A stretch of 64,000 nt of DNA from Ligula intestinalis (taxonomy: Eukaryota; Platyhelminthes; Cestoda; Diphyllobothriidea; Diphyllobothriidae): the NCBI GenBank assembly GCA_036362985.1, contig JAYGXS010000009.1, positions 25,254,632 to 25,318,631 of the forward strand. The letters are read 5' to 3'. The position numbers were made by a program, and so were the translations under genes. The notes under the pieces are model-generated. The model was not told the DNA's origin. It was given only the letters and a program-made list of their open reading frames with translations, and did not search any database. Shown piece after piece: positions 11,339-23,800 of the stretch (positions within the stretch are counted from its first letter, which is position 1; every line of letters begins with the position of its first letter).

Positions 11339-12430
11339 TTACCGGCTTCGACCAGCGCGATGTCCTTTGACTTGAACTATTTGTCCCTCTCTTATTTTGA
11401 GATTTGTCTCGCCATTGGTTCTCCGTTTCTCCAGCTCTTTTATTAGTTGTCTCATCTTTCTCCGCTCTTTCAACTTGTAATCTGGCTGACAAAAAATTTG
11501 CGAATGCAAACTCCATAAGGATGGTTTGCGCTCTAGCAAGAGTTTCGCCTGTGCTTCAGTTTCTATAATAACTTTTAGAGGTCGTGGCCGAGAAGTTGAT
11601 TCTGGAGCTGTTGGAGCCTTCCCTATTCGAAATGCCTTAAGAATGCGGAAAGACTCGCCTGGTTTTAGCAACGGTTTGGCGTAAATTCGCATAAGACCCA
11701 CGTCATGGTCAATTCGTTCTTGTGCAGTTGACGACTCCGACTCTGGGGCCCCCTTTACAACTATTTTCTGCTTGCGACTCAATGGGGCATATTTTGCGAG
11801 CTTACGTGTTTCGGCCGAGGGAGCACTTGTATCCGGTACATTCGGTTCTGATGTACTGGCTATTGGGTAAGCTGAGTGCAAACCCGTGAACCGTTTGGCT
11901 TTCTTAGGCTTCTGCCTCTTTTGAGTTATGATCTTTTCAACCTCTTGGTCATCGCTTTCTTGTGCAGAGTCGAGCAATGATGTGGTGCAAATCCCGATAA
12001 TTGCTAGTGTCGCTTAAGCCGAGTGACGATGTTATAGCCCGTGGGCTTGACACATGATCCGATCTGCAGGTTTCAGGCATGTCGGCAGACCTGTCCAAAT
12101 CCAAGTCCATATCAGCGTCAACTCGTTCTTGCGTAATTGTTGACGCTATCTCTGGAGCCCCTTTTACAACTGTATTCTGCTTGTGACTCACTGGTGCATC
12201 TGTTGCGAGCTCACGAGTTACGACCAAGCGGACATCTGTATCCGGTACTTTAGGTTCGATGGGTCCTGATGTGCCGGTTTTGGGGTTATTTGACTGCGCA
12301 TTCTTGGCCTATTAAGACTTTCGCGCCTTTCTAGCCGTTTGCGTTTTTGAATTAATGATAATATCGACCTCTGTATCATCACTTTCTAGTGCGGCATCGA
12401 GCAGCGATGTGATGCTAGGAAGAAATGCAG
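11339..12430 (-). pseudogene. LINE B copy 1 ORF1 with internal tandem duplication
   Basis: Frames 12227-11949 and 11977-11339. The downstream part is Lys/Arg/Glu-rich with RPLKVIIETEAQAKLLL and LKERRKMRQLIKELEKR, consistent with a coiled-coil, nucleic-acid-binding ORF1 protein. The acidic N-terminal segment occurs twice: VVKGAPE with S-T-x-Q-E-R appears in both frames, as does an upstream S-D-D-x-E-V motif. Each copy is preceded by Asp/Ser-rich sequence. The DNA repeats with a period of about 417 bp. Confidence 0.75.
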
Positions 12431-12489
12431 ATCATTGTTAGTGATGCCTGAGCCGAGTAACGATGGCGTGGACTGCGGATATATTTAAG

Positions 12490-13170
12490 TTTCTTTGCAA
12501 TCGAGTCAGACGCCCGCTGCTTTACTTGGTTTGGCAGATGATATCAAGGATTCGCAAACCTTGCAGAGTAGACTTCGGTGTGAACACAATCGAAGGCTTT
12601 TTGAAGTAGGTGTACGCATTCTCGTCTTATAACTTGGACCACTGCTAAACTGGTCAGGCAGGAGTTGTTTCCTTAAGTCCGTGCTGGGCACTGTTTGCAA
12701 TTTTCCAGTCATATGAGAGGAGGCCTTGAACAAAGAAAAACAAGGAAATGCGCGAAAGTGGTCTGGAGATTTCCGAAGCAACCTCTTGTTGTAATATTAC
12801 CGGTAGTCGACCAGGATAAGTATCAGTATCAGTATATTGAGGGTATGTAGGAAATATTCCTTTGAGTGCCCTATTTGTACATATGTGCAGTGGTAGCAAA
12901 AAAATTGTGGCTTAGACTGTTGGCGTGGCCAGTTGTCCTGAGTCATAGGATGAAAATAGGAGCAGACAGTGAAAGAACTCCTCAGGGATTTTTAGGAGAA
13001 AAACTGTCGCCCTTGTAGAGACTAACCTTCGCTAAGCACGAGAAGTTCTATTATCATATGCCTTTTGTGAAACCAAGCTTATCAATGATTATGTCGTTAA
13101 TCCCTACATTGAAGTCGGCCTAATTGAAACCTAGGTCCTCAGTGAAAACGGCTGCAAAAAAACTAACTGA
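12490..13170 (-). pseudogene. degenerate LINE reverse transcriptase fragment
   Basis: On the minus strand near 12610-12540 there is LLQKAFDCVHTEV, matching the F-x-x-A-F-D-x-V motif of non-LTR RTs. Upstream (about 13090-13050) an LGFTKGI segment resembles the H-G-F-x-x-G motif. The rest is too eroded to read. Family not assignable. Confidence 0.5.
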
Positions 13171-13200
13171 GGTCACTTTAAGTCACTTTAAGTCACTTTA
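13171..13200. repeat. 10-bp x 3 terminal microsatellite of LINE C
   Basis: Three copies of (A/G)GTCACTTTA at the 3' boundary of LINE C copy 1. CR1-type LINEs commonly end in such short repeats instead of poly(A). The second copy of the family at 62726 retains a single unit. Confidence 0.85.
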
Positions 13201-13419
13201 TTAAGGGAAGAAGGCTTTCGCCCTTGAGCTCCCTATTCATAACCAAAATCGCATAATAGGTCCACCGTAACAATAGTACATAATACAAATGTACAAATGT
13301 AAGCTTAACATCAGCGATAAGTGTGAGCCAGTTGCAAGGTGCTGCTACTGACACTTTGTTTATTGTATCTGCCACAGTTTCTCAGCAAATGAGAATCAAG
13401 TTTGTGTTTAAGAGAGGAT

Positions 13420-13690
13420 CACATCTTCCGGGAGTCCGTTCCACGCTCCAATGACCCTCTGAGAGAAGGCGTTTCGTCGAACGTCGATACGGGCCGGTTT
13501 CCTCTGTAGTTTAAAAGGATGACCTCGCAGATGGTCAGTCCGAGCCAATTCGAAGAAATCATCAAATTCTAGGGCGCAGTCTTCGCCTCTAACAATACGG
13601 TAGGTTTGTATGAGGTCCCAGCGGAGTTGCCTATAATTGAGAGGGAAAAGATCAAGTTCGAGGTGTTTTGCCTTTTCGAGATTTTCAGTA
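13420..13690 (-). pseudogene. LINE C copy 1 RT C-terminal domain
   Basis: Open minus-strand stretch with RWDLIQTYRIVRGEDCALEF, then DDFFELARTDHLRGH, IDVRRNAFSQRVI and GAWNGLPEDV. This is the conserved C-terminal tail of many CR1-like reverse transcriptases, with the R-x-x-F-S-x-R-V-I-x-x-W-N-x-L-P signature. It is the best preserved piece of this copy. Confidence 0.8.
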
Positions 13691-15239
13691 ATTTCTTTGT
13701 TTTTTCCACCTTTCTGCTTACGTAGATAAGGAGTACTGTTGACTTATATATGGCCTGTTTTATAATGTTAGCCTTATACATCTTCCGTGGTTTGTGCACA
13801 CTTAATCTTTTCTAGTTCCACTTTCGGCGAAATTCGTCGTAGTGTTAGGGCTGACCTGTTGTTTTATACCTCCTCAAGATTTCGTCCTTTCAGTTTATCT
13901 GGCCTTTCAAGTATCGCATTTACCAAGTAGGCCGGCTCGTTTTTGGCATTTTTTAAGGGAACAGCTACGATGCATGACATCGTTTACAGCATTCCTGGGA
14001 ATGGTCCAATCCACATCCGGACTACCGTTGAGAATATCACGCTAGTTTATTATTGATAGTTCATTTAGGGGTGAGGAGAATTACCCGTGCTGGTAATTTG
14101 GCAGAACCTCCGTATTCTCGGTTTGCTTATGTTTAACTCGTAGTGCCAAAGAAGCATGACGTGGTCTGTCTTGAAAAGTGGTGCGATAAGCCTGAGTTCA
14201 TCTGCGTTAATGGGGTTTTTCAAAAGCACGAGGTCTAGACAGTTCGCTGTTTGTGCCTTTTAATTCATGTTGAAAATGTAACATTCTGCGAGAGGAACAG
14301 TTCCCATAATTGTTTTAATAATCTAGAGCTAAAGGTTTTCCACGAAACATCTATTTATAATTCATCCGATTGGATGAGTTGTGCGTTAAAATCTCCAGCA
14401 ATCAGTGCGTTTTCGCTTAGGGCAAATTCTTATTGATACCAAAGAGGGGCTCGTTAACGCCTGAATTTTGATTTTGCAGCCTATAAACAGCCAAGAAACA
14501 TAAAGAAGGAAACCCTTCACGTCTTCCGATTTATAAACATGGGAGCAACTGATTTTACGTTCCAATGCAGTGATGTGCCATTTGACAAAGATTATAACTC
14601 TCCCTCCTCTTTTTTATAGCCAATCATGAAGACAAATCTGATAATCACTGGGTACAATTTCGGCAGCAATTACGTCGGCCAGTCACCAGGTCTCGATAAC
14701 GAGATGAAATCCGGCTGTAGATCAAATATACATACGTTAAGTTCATCAATCTTCCATAGCAAATTCTGTGCATTCACATAAAGAAAGCAGAAATTCGCCT
14801 GTAAAGATTTTTGAACGAGCTGTGGGTCGGGGTTGCCGGAAATTTGTGCGGGTCATTTACATTTGAAAGGGCAGTAGATAATCAAATGAAACCAGCTTCA
14901 GCTACACCGTATAATCTAACCGCAAGAATAAGATGTGACACCGTTATGCCAGCTAAACAGCCAGCGTGGTGTTAACTGTTGTGAGCAACTGCCAGGAAGA
15001 TAAGTTGGTGGCACCGAAATAGAATGCAAGAGAACAGCGTTGCTGCGATAGTAGGGATATTGATTTATGGCAGATGGGCTATATTGGCCGCTGGACATTT
15101 TTACAAGCATGCGGTCTCACCATTCCATTACATGATCCAGCCAAAAGTGAATTTGTTCCAAAACTTCCATCATTTCGTCGAGTGTACGAACGTATGTATG
15201 ATGACATTATCAATGATAACTTCTAGATGGTGCTAAGAG

Positions 15240-15616
15240 CGTTGTGGTCAGAGACGTTTGCAGTTCGCTATCCAAAGTTGAACCTAAGAAGTTGCAGTTT
15301 TCAATGTCCAAAAATAAGAAAAGCTTCTTCTTTACTTCACTTTTGTTTATCCTTCTTCAGCTTACGCCCTTAATTTTCCTTTTCGTAATGGATTTCTTCT
15401 GGTAATTTTCGGTTGGGAGGTTTACGTTCTGTAAATTTATTATGGATGGTTCGTCGCTCAACTTGCCACGTTCAACATTATGCTGTGAGTATTCTGACAA
15501 ACGTTTCGGTGCTTATCTGGATCCTGATCTGATCGCTACTGCTCAGAAAAAAGCAGAGTAATTACTGGAGTATAAAGATGTGCTTTACAAATAAACCTTA
15601 TTATTATTATTATTAA
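15240..15616 (+). repeat. retroposon 3' end with (TTA)n tail
   Basis: A plus-strand stretch ends in GTGCTTTACAAATAAACC followed by TTA repeats at 15598-15614. A polyadenylation-like AATAAA next to a TTA tail is typical of CR1/RTE-like LINE or SINE 3' ends. No coding part is seen upstream. Confidence 0.5.
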
Positions 15617-17678
15617 AAGACTAATTTCGGATGTTCATCCAAAAAAAAGATAAATTCAGAAATTGGTCCAAAAAATCCCATCGGATAATTCAGGAGAGTA
15701 TTCTCGTAAGTTCTCAGTAAATTACATTACATTGATATAAATGTATTAGCCTTATGAGAATTTATGGAAAGTAGACCTACACTCGCCAAATAGGGAAATA
15801 CCAGACCTACGATGTGGTAACTCACGACGGGTTATTTGGGATATAGAAAAGGGTTTACGTCATAACAAGAGCAAATGCAGCATAGTCACTTGGGTAATAA
15901 ATCAGAATAAGAACGGACATTAAGGTAATGTGTACTCAACAGGAGGTGGTGAGTAAAGTCCTGGTGGCAAATGCAGGAGAGGAATGTCGAATACGAGAAG
16001 TTTAAATAGTGAAAACGAAGTTATGTGGGATAGATAAGAGGAAGGTTTGTTAGAAAAACCACTGATATCCATATGGATTAATGGTAATGTTATTTCCTGT
16101 CTGAACTCACCAAATGCGTTTAAACGGGATTAATATACTAAATAGATTTGGTTTTGCGTTGCGAACACCTAAGCACCCTAAAGTATACCATTCGGTCACT
16201 ATTAGTAACTGTATGACGCGTAATATTTTATTTACTGTATTTCTTTCTTTTACTAAAATTCGGTGTTGCATCGATAGTGATATAAAGGGTTTACTAAAAG
16301 CCTTTTTAATGCGAATTCTCTTTATTTTTATGAGGGTGCACTGGCATGAACTACCCAAAAATGCTTGTCTGTTGCAATAAATAACTATGTTGTTCGGTAA
16401 AAATGACAATTTACTCTAGCAAAAAACTGTTAATTAGCACTGCATTGCTAGTTAGGCCAAACAATTGGCTAGGTTCAATAAAAGTTTCAGCATTGTATTA
16501 ATTATCAGATAATTATCGGAATGTATTAGGACGAAAAGTAGTTTATTTTGTTAAACTATTGTGCAAAACTAGTGCGGTGATCTCATAAGCAGCAGTTTGA
16601 CGAACCTCGAAGTACTTTCTTGTACTGGAATAATGTTATATAACGTCGGATACCTGACAGCTAATTGTAACCCAGCTTCCCTGCATCGAAACCTTGAAAT
16701 CTTAAGGATGAACACAAATTTCTTTCGGTGCTTATACGCTATCCGAGCGGAGTCCAAACACCCTCATTTAAAACCTTTTCTGAGATTGTGGTAACTTCGA
16801 ATGAACAGGTATAAGGGGAACATACGTTCCCCTTACAACTATATAACTTGCGAACAGGTGAGCTTTAGAAAATTATACCAAATTCTGATTGATTTGGAGC
16901 GAATGCGGCTTTTTGCAAAGTGTATGATTCGTCTGGTTGTTGTAGAAAATCACACATTTAATGACGCTGTGCCTTTTAACGCATCTATGCCTTCTTTATC
17001 ACGAGCGAAAAGGTAAACGCGTTGAACAAATTCCAACCAAGGCACCTGTTACATACTTGAATAGCTTTTTAGTGAAAATTTTGAATAAAATATATTGGCC
17101 TTAATTAAACATCCAAAATAACTTCAGGTTGGAGCAAAGGAGTCTGAGAAGGCAAATGATGTCTACTTTCGCCTACGTTTGCTCGCATGAATTGCTGTGC
17201 TAGGAGAAATATGTATTTCTGTTTAAAGACCTAAAGTCGTACGTACTTTGATGTCTTTATATGAAAAGGTGCATTACGTATAAGCAGCATTGTCCAAATT
17301 AAACATTCTTTTCCATCACCTTGTCAAAAGAACCCATCAAACCTCTGATAAACCGGGTAAAATTGTCAACATTCGCCACTCTTAGACGAAGCTGAGATAT
17401 TGAAATGGTCTGCAACAAGGTATGTTGTGTCTTCTCCTCTTAGTCTAACGGAGTTGTTCGTGACAGTAACTGTAAATTATTCGTTTGAATGCTTACTTTA
17501 TAATTGTATCAAAGCCAGCAGAGTTACTTTCAAATCGACACTGTCACTGTTTTGTTGATTTTTTTCTCTTAAGGCACTTTGTTGTTCTGGGTGAAGAACA
17601 CATGACAGTTAGAAATATCTTGTGCTTTATGGATACATACTATAGGCTCATACATACACTTTTCGATTTAAGCCGGAA
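15617..17678. other. AT-rich intergenic sequence upstream of ENKD1
   Basis: About 2 kb of AT-rich sequence without recognisable element or exon. Any ENKD1 promoter and 5' UTR should lie here, but I see no TATA box or initiator I would defend. Confidence 0.4.
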
Positions 17679-17865
17679 ATGGTTCAACACATCAGCCCGT
17701 CTTTAAAACCGATTCCTTCACTGTGCGGAGATGGTCTCTTGATTGCACACACCCGTCGAGGGTCTGTAGACTCTCTTTTCAATACGGATGTTCTCCAGTG
17801 GCAAAATTTCCCCTGTCGAAGTTCTGTCGACTATGCCCAAGCCATGGCATCTGAAAGGCGAGGGG
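17679..17865 (+). CDS. ENKD1: ENKD1 exon 1 (probable first coding exon)
   Basis: An ATG at 17679 with purine at -3 and G at +4, and an in-frame TAG about 40 bases upstream, opens a frame of 62 codons plus one base. It encodes KPIPSLCGDG and HTRRGSVDSLFNTDVL, loosely like the PIP...LC...RRP...L...LLTSD start of vertebrate ENKD1. The donor at 17866 (GTACGC) is phase 1, which is what the exon 2 acceptor needs. Similarity is weak, so another upstream exon could be the true start. Confidence 0.5.
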
Positions 17866-20800
17866 GTACGCTATGGTTTTATGCAAGTTAAATAAATACT
17901 GTTTTGACTTATGTTTCTAACTGCTGACGTGGCTTTTTAATCCGCACCTATCCAATGTTACTCTCCAAGGACACAACTGTTCGTTCCCGTACACCATTTT
18001 TTGGCAGACTGAGATGCTGTGTTACTCCGTACAAAGAATAGGGAAAATGGCTTTTATCAGAAGTAACAATATGCATTTTTAACAAAGGCCCCTTAATTGT
18101 GGATTCGCCACTAGCCCAATTATACCTTTCCAGAGGGAGTGTAGTGTTAAACGGTTTTGAGTCGTTAAATGGTTTTACATTAGCATGTACTTTTAAGAGG
18201 ACGAGGTTCTTTGTTTTTGCACAACATTTCAGCTGCACTGTGAAACTCAATTTTCAAAAAAAGCAAAAGATAGATAACATGCGGGTGTCTTAAACAACTG
18301 GTTTGAATTCGGACGGAGGGGCGTCTGCTTAGATATTTTTTATCATACGTTTGCTAGGCTTGTATTTATTAAAACTTTCCGATTTAATTGTTAGCGCCGT
18401 GGCTAGTGAATTTAGCCTTACTATTGAATCTCTAGAATCTGATTCCGTTTTAGGAGGGGAAACACAAACACGTTAGAAAAAGACGTGTTTTTGTGCAAAT
18501 GCATGTATAACGACAATCAGACCATTTGACGCGCTGCCCGTTCTTGGTGCTAATTTGCGTCTACATTGAGCTGACGTAGTCACAAATGGTCATGCATCAT
18601 GTGGAAGCCATTCATTGGCAACTTGTGTGAGTTAGCTGGATAACTATGGAATATCGTGATTGACTACGCACATGACTGAATATCCGCATGTCTCGACTGC
18701 TCGAAAGCCACGATATCGTGGTTCTTAACCTAGCGTATGTAAAAGGGACGAAATGCATATTGCGCCTACAACTCCACAAAATCTGGCTATCGCGGAACTT
18801 TTAAACCCATCTATTTTTGTTTTATAATAGGGCTGAACTGATATTTTTAAACGTCTCCAAGACAAACTATATGCGGAGTTGCATGTTGTAGTAGTTTCAC
18901 CCTTCAATATAGCAGTTCTGTTGCTCATACCCTTTTAGTAAAGATAAAATCGCATTTTAAATTGGCGACAATTCCGATTGCGAATTTCGAAAGATAATTT
19001 GGTGAACATTCGTTTGTTTAAATATGTATTCGCGGTTGCATCGAAAAAAACCAACATTCCAGCTCTAATTCATACCGTAAATCAGACGCACCCGTCTATC
19101 AAGATAACATTTAGAGAAGAAAAGTCCGTATCGCTCCCATTCTTCGATGTATTGTCAAATAAAAAAGCCGACTTGAGTATTTAAAGTAGGGTCTATCGTA
19201 AGGAGACGTGGTCTGGGCACCACACCAACTTAACTAGTCTTCTACCGTTAAACTTTAAACTTAATTTTGTATGAAGTTTGACACAAAAGACGAAAATAAT
19301 CTGCTGGACTGGTAGCATCGAAAGACATTTTAGATTGTTGAAGGAGTTTTTTTTAACAAAATTGGTTTCCCAGTCGATTTACCGCGAAGAATATGGCTAA
19401 AGGACGCCAAGCCCTTCCTGTTAACAGCAGAAAAGAAGCGAATATTTATCAGGGTCCCATTTTAAGGGGAAAATCAAGCAAACTTCTTAAGAGGCGCCTG
19501 AGTCAAGCAGTAGCAACCAGCTTTCCAGCAGCCAATGCCTATTTACTGTTCTCGACTACTCCCATCCTATACGGAGAGGTAAAGGACAAATTGCCACCCC
19601 AGACCACCTCCGTGTGCATCTTTTCATTCACCCGCTCCTGTGGGGCAGAATAAATTGCTCGCAAAAGCCGGCATTTGTCCAAGAGAGTAGATCACATTCC
19701 ATAAGAGTTAAGAAAGAGCCAAATAAAGAGCATAAATAGTTCCATTCTAGCGTACCTTGTAGACTAAGAGCATCGCATGGAAACCAAATGAGCTTTTAGA
19801 ACGATCTACAAGCTGCTTTCAAGCTATCCAAAATAACTTGAACAGCGTCTGTTGATAACGAAGGAAGCGGCCGCCATCAGTTTGCGCCCACCGGTCCAAA
19901 AGAATTTCATAACGATACCGCGGTTACCATGACAAAAAGTCGTTAATCCGACAGACCGTAGCTAATCATCATTCTCGACTAAGAGTCCCCTCAAACGTTG
20001 ATCTGTTTTTAGACCCCAATTAACGCCCCCCCCCCCTACCTCCCCCGACCACTGCACTATTTTTCTACAAGCGGACATAGTTTATTTTATTAATTACGAT
20101 ATAAATGTACAGGCCTGACAAGAATTTCTCGAAAACAAACGTACGTTCGCCGGTTTATCTTCTAAATTTGCATTTATATGACGGAAATGTAACTAGATTA
20201 TCCAAAGTGTCTGTGGAATCAATTCAATCAGGCAATTTTTCCCAGTTCGTCAAGTGCTTTGAATCCTGCTGATTGCAAGCACAATTAATTGCCAAAATTT
20301 ATCGTTTTAGGGCAAACTGTATTAACATATTGTGGTCTCTACCGAAGGCTAGTAAACCTCTTTATTGTTTTTTGTTGATAATGGTAAATATTCCGAGCAT
20401 TTTTTCTCCGTACAAATTTATAAAAGGCATAGGCAGCATGATTTATTTGATCCAATCAATTTTGCGACGGTTATTCAACTGCAACCTCTCTTTGCAGGAT
20501 TTAGGTAACGGATGGAAACCGTTTGAATTTTCACACAATTCCAATGCAAGTGTCATAGTTCGCTGCAAATAATCGTCAAATGAAAGGCATTACCTTAAAC
20601 CAGCATATAAGAAAAAATAGGAGGGAGAAAATTAAAACAAATCACAATTGTTATTAAATCTAGGCACTTCATTACCAGAGCAGTTGGGGGTTGACAACAC
20701 TTTGGTTTTGCTGCTTGTATAAATCTGATTCCTCCCACCATATTTAGGCTGCTTCCAAGCAGCGCAGGGATGCTGTCGACAAACTGACCACATTCTAGCA

Positions 20801-23800
20801 GCTTTTTGTAATAATCGGGGGCCGTCGTACTCTATTTTAGTGCTTAAATTGCCCGTTAAGCAAATGCTTCGTGAACCTTAGGTTGCCAGTTGCCTTTACG
20901 TGTGCCCAGTGCACTTGCATTCGCAGATATTGAGCGTTACATGTATTTTCTATGCGTTTGCTCCTTGCGCCGATGTAATGTCAATCATTGCTTTGTCATT
21001 TATCACCTTATTTATTCCCCTTTTAGCAGCTAAACCGAAAAATTTCATTCGTGAGAACATTCGACGTCTCCGCGAAACGCAAGCAGCCAACACGCGTCGA
21101 ACCCCGTCAGTTCGAGGATCACACCTGCGCGATACTGGGCAAGACTTACGGGCAAATGCTCGTATGAACTTAATCAACCAGTACTTTGCTGGCATGCCCG
21201 CAAAATCAGAAAAGTCGGTCATCGGAAGTTGTGGTGATCCGAAAACTGAGAGCCGTCTTGTGGAGCACAGAGATGCCGGTGTTGAGACGGATATCTGCAA
21301 ACCACAACTATTGACCGTGAGTCGAAACGCATTTTCCGATGAGATGGGGATGCCTCTCTGAATACGTCTTTCTACTGTAGCCAATATTGCATTTTTTGTG
21401 ACATGCTACTTCTTCTATCCTCCACCGACATCGCAGTAGCTCAGTTTATTGCTGACGAACAATGATCTGTTAGATATAATGTCATCGTTTGTCTGGCTTA
21501 GGTGTGGATTTGTGGCAATGGCCAATAAACCAGCCACGCCCATTGTATAATGAAAGATAGGCGCTTAACGATCCGCTTCGGAACTAACTCGTCTCGTTGG
21601 GCCTTCGAGCTTGCTCATGAGCCCAGCCAGCAGCCGCTTAGCCGCTTGCGTATAATAGAGGTAGAAATACCTATGAGGCTAGATATCGCTGGATGATGAC
21701 GGCTAATAAATCGTAAATGGCTATTTATTTACTATATTTACAGGCAATGACAGTTTGCAGATGCATCAGAGGTCATGCAATTTTATGACGTCAATAAATT
21801 CTGCTCAACCCACGATTTTCGCCTTGTTCAAAGTTGGTGGTTAGTCTTAATAGTAATAAAACATGACTACTCGATTATCACAAGTAGTACAGTGTAACGC
21901 TTGTGTATGTCCCTTGGTTGCCGGGTGTTGCCGTCATCCGTAATATGCGATTGATGTGCTATCTCGTGAAGTATCTTCCGTTTTGTTAAAGTTTTTTTGA
22001 TCAGAAAAAATGACTTAGGTATAATTCTTATGTAAACTATCATCTGACATGGTCCTCAGTTATTTCAGCCACCATAGGGTACCGGGTTTGAACGAGCTCC
22101 TTTTCGGCCGCCTATAAAGACTGCGCTCTGAATAAAAGGACCGCTTGAGTAATATGGATTTTTTCAATCGATTCTCGAGGCCTTTGCAAGTTCTTCATAA
22201 TTGAAGAATGGATTGTTTTGGTAACTAAAAACAGCAATTTCCGAGTGCGTTTAAACCTGCCCAGCTATTCCATTTGAAGTCAGAAGTTCTACTCTGTAAT
22301 GGTTCTATTTATTCATGCAAGGAATATCGTACCGCATCTATTAACACCCAAGCGGTGGCTACAGAAGTGAGCAATTATCACACACACGCGGATGACCAAT
22401 ATGAACTATAAATACCGTGCCGCCTAAGCATATCTCCCCCTTATCTGCGCATTACCATGACTGTATTATCATCACCTATGATTAAGGATTCCCGAGGGAA
22501 TCCAAAACGTCAGGAAAATAATGTCCTTGTTCCAGTGATTGCATCTTCTTTTTCTGAACTGCTGCCTGGAACTCGTATATTCTCCCCTATTGGCAATATC
22601 GTACATTTTTATGTGCTACTAGGAATGTGAACTGAAGTTCACATCGTTTTGTAGTGTATGTGGGCCGTGTTATATACTTGACTGGCAGCGATTGTAAATG
22701 AACGGTTTCGAGTATTTACCAGTAGACATTTAATGGTCTCAGAAATTTCATAGTTAAAGACTTTAAAACCGAAATCTTCCCGCTCTTCTAATATAATATT
22801 TGCAAAATGCGTAATTTCCTATCAAAGGAGTACATAAAAGAATATTTTGGCATGCTTTCTTATAGTTGTTGAATTTACAAGGGTATTAAACCTCACGAGC
22901 AAAATCTATATTAATTTAGTAAAAATATTAACAGAATTTCGCTTTTGCAGACGGCAGAAAAGAAGCTTCTTTAAAAGCTGGCATCCTTCTATGAATAGAA
23001 TATCTACGGATTATACTTCCGTGTAATTAATAGTATGGCCACGCTTAAGCACACATAATGGCTAAAGGGTTTTTCACTGCTTACTCTTTTTACCCAGATT
23101 AATTTACTGGCAACGCCAGTCTTTTGCAATTTTCTGCTGATCCAATGCATTTCACAGCTGCTATGCACCAATAGGGAGTTCAAAGGCATTTACCTACTCT
23201 TCCTTAATAAACCTGACCTGACCTCATATTTGCTTTCAAATGCATTTTAAAATTTTAATCTACAATTAATAAGATAGCAAATCTACTGTGCGTATTCGCG
23301 TTTTGAACTTCAGCTTACCGTTAAAGAGAGTGAAACAACAACTTAGATTAAAACTTTGCACGTTGTATCCACTTTAGGCTAGGATTTTTGACGTTACCGC
23401 TTCTCCTTCAGGTGGCCTTTAATAAAATATTCTTGAGTGTTTCCTTCTGATGTAAATAGCTACTGGCGGCCTGATGTGGTCACGTTTTGATGACTGAGCA
23501 CCCGTTTTACCACGTTGCTCTTTATCTCTAAAGGACACTTAAGCTAGCCGTGCATTTTCAACAGAAAAAAGTTGGTTTCTAGGCATTTTTTGTCTGAGAA
23601 AAGCTGCATTTTCGATATTTCCATTTAAAGTGAGCGTCTGTTGAAAGGTTTACTTGACCATCAAATTTTGTTTTTTGGTAGAAAAAAACAATGGTCTCCT
23701 CTAAGCGGCGCGACTATGTTTACTTAATGCGCACCGTCAATATTAAAGTGCCTGACTGGCAAGCAAATTGCACTACCTATAACCTGGATCTAATTGTCTC

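Larger units (their letters stand above)
8031..12430 (-). mobile_element. LINE family B, copy 1 (CR1/jockey-group), degenerate
   Basis: Minus-strand element read from about 12430 down to 8031: ORF1, endonuclease, basic linker, reverse transcriptase, 3' UTR and a TTA-rich tail near 8025-8045. A second copy of its 3' end is at 63655-64000 with the same sequence (for example a stretch starting TTTATTATGCCAGTTTACAG near 8050 and near 63660). Frame breaks occur between all blocks, so it is inactive. Confidence 0.87.
13171..14830 (-). mobile_element. LINE family C, copy 1: endonuclease and 3' end, RT core missing
   Basis: Read on the minus strand from 14830 to 13171. An eroded endonuclease (14830-13840) shows LWKIDELNVCIFDLQPDFIS and, near 14400, LIAGDF. 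The 3' end (13690-13171) is well preserved: the RT C-terminus, a short 3' UTR, then a 10-bp simple repeat. The same 3' end recurs at 62726-63045. The YADD/palm region is missing, so this is an internally deleted copy. Confidence 0.72.

Noticed and set aside
20273..20572. 99-codon plus frame just upstream of ENKD1 exon 2
   Set aside because: AT-rich and hydrophobic without resemblance to ENKD1; the exon 2 acceptor phase does not require it and no good donor follows.
20950..21384. 144-codon minus frame opposite ENKD1 exon 2
   Set aside because: Antisense shadow of exon 2; no domain.
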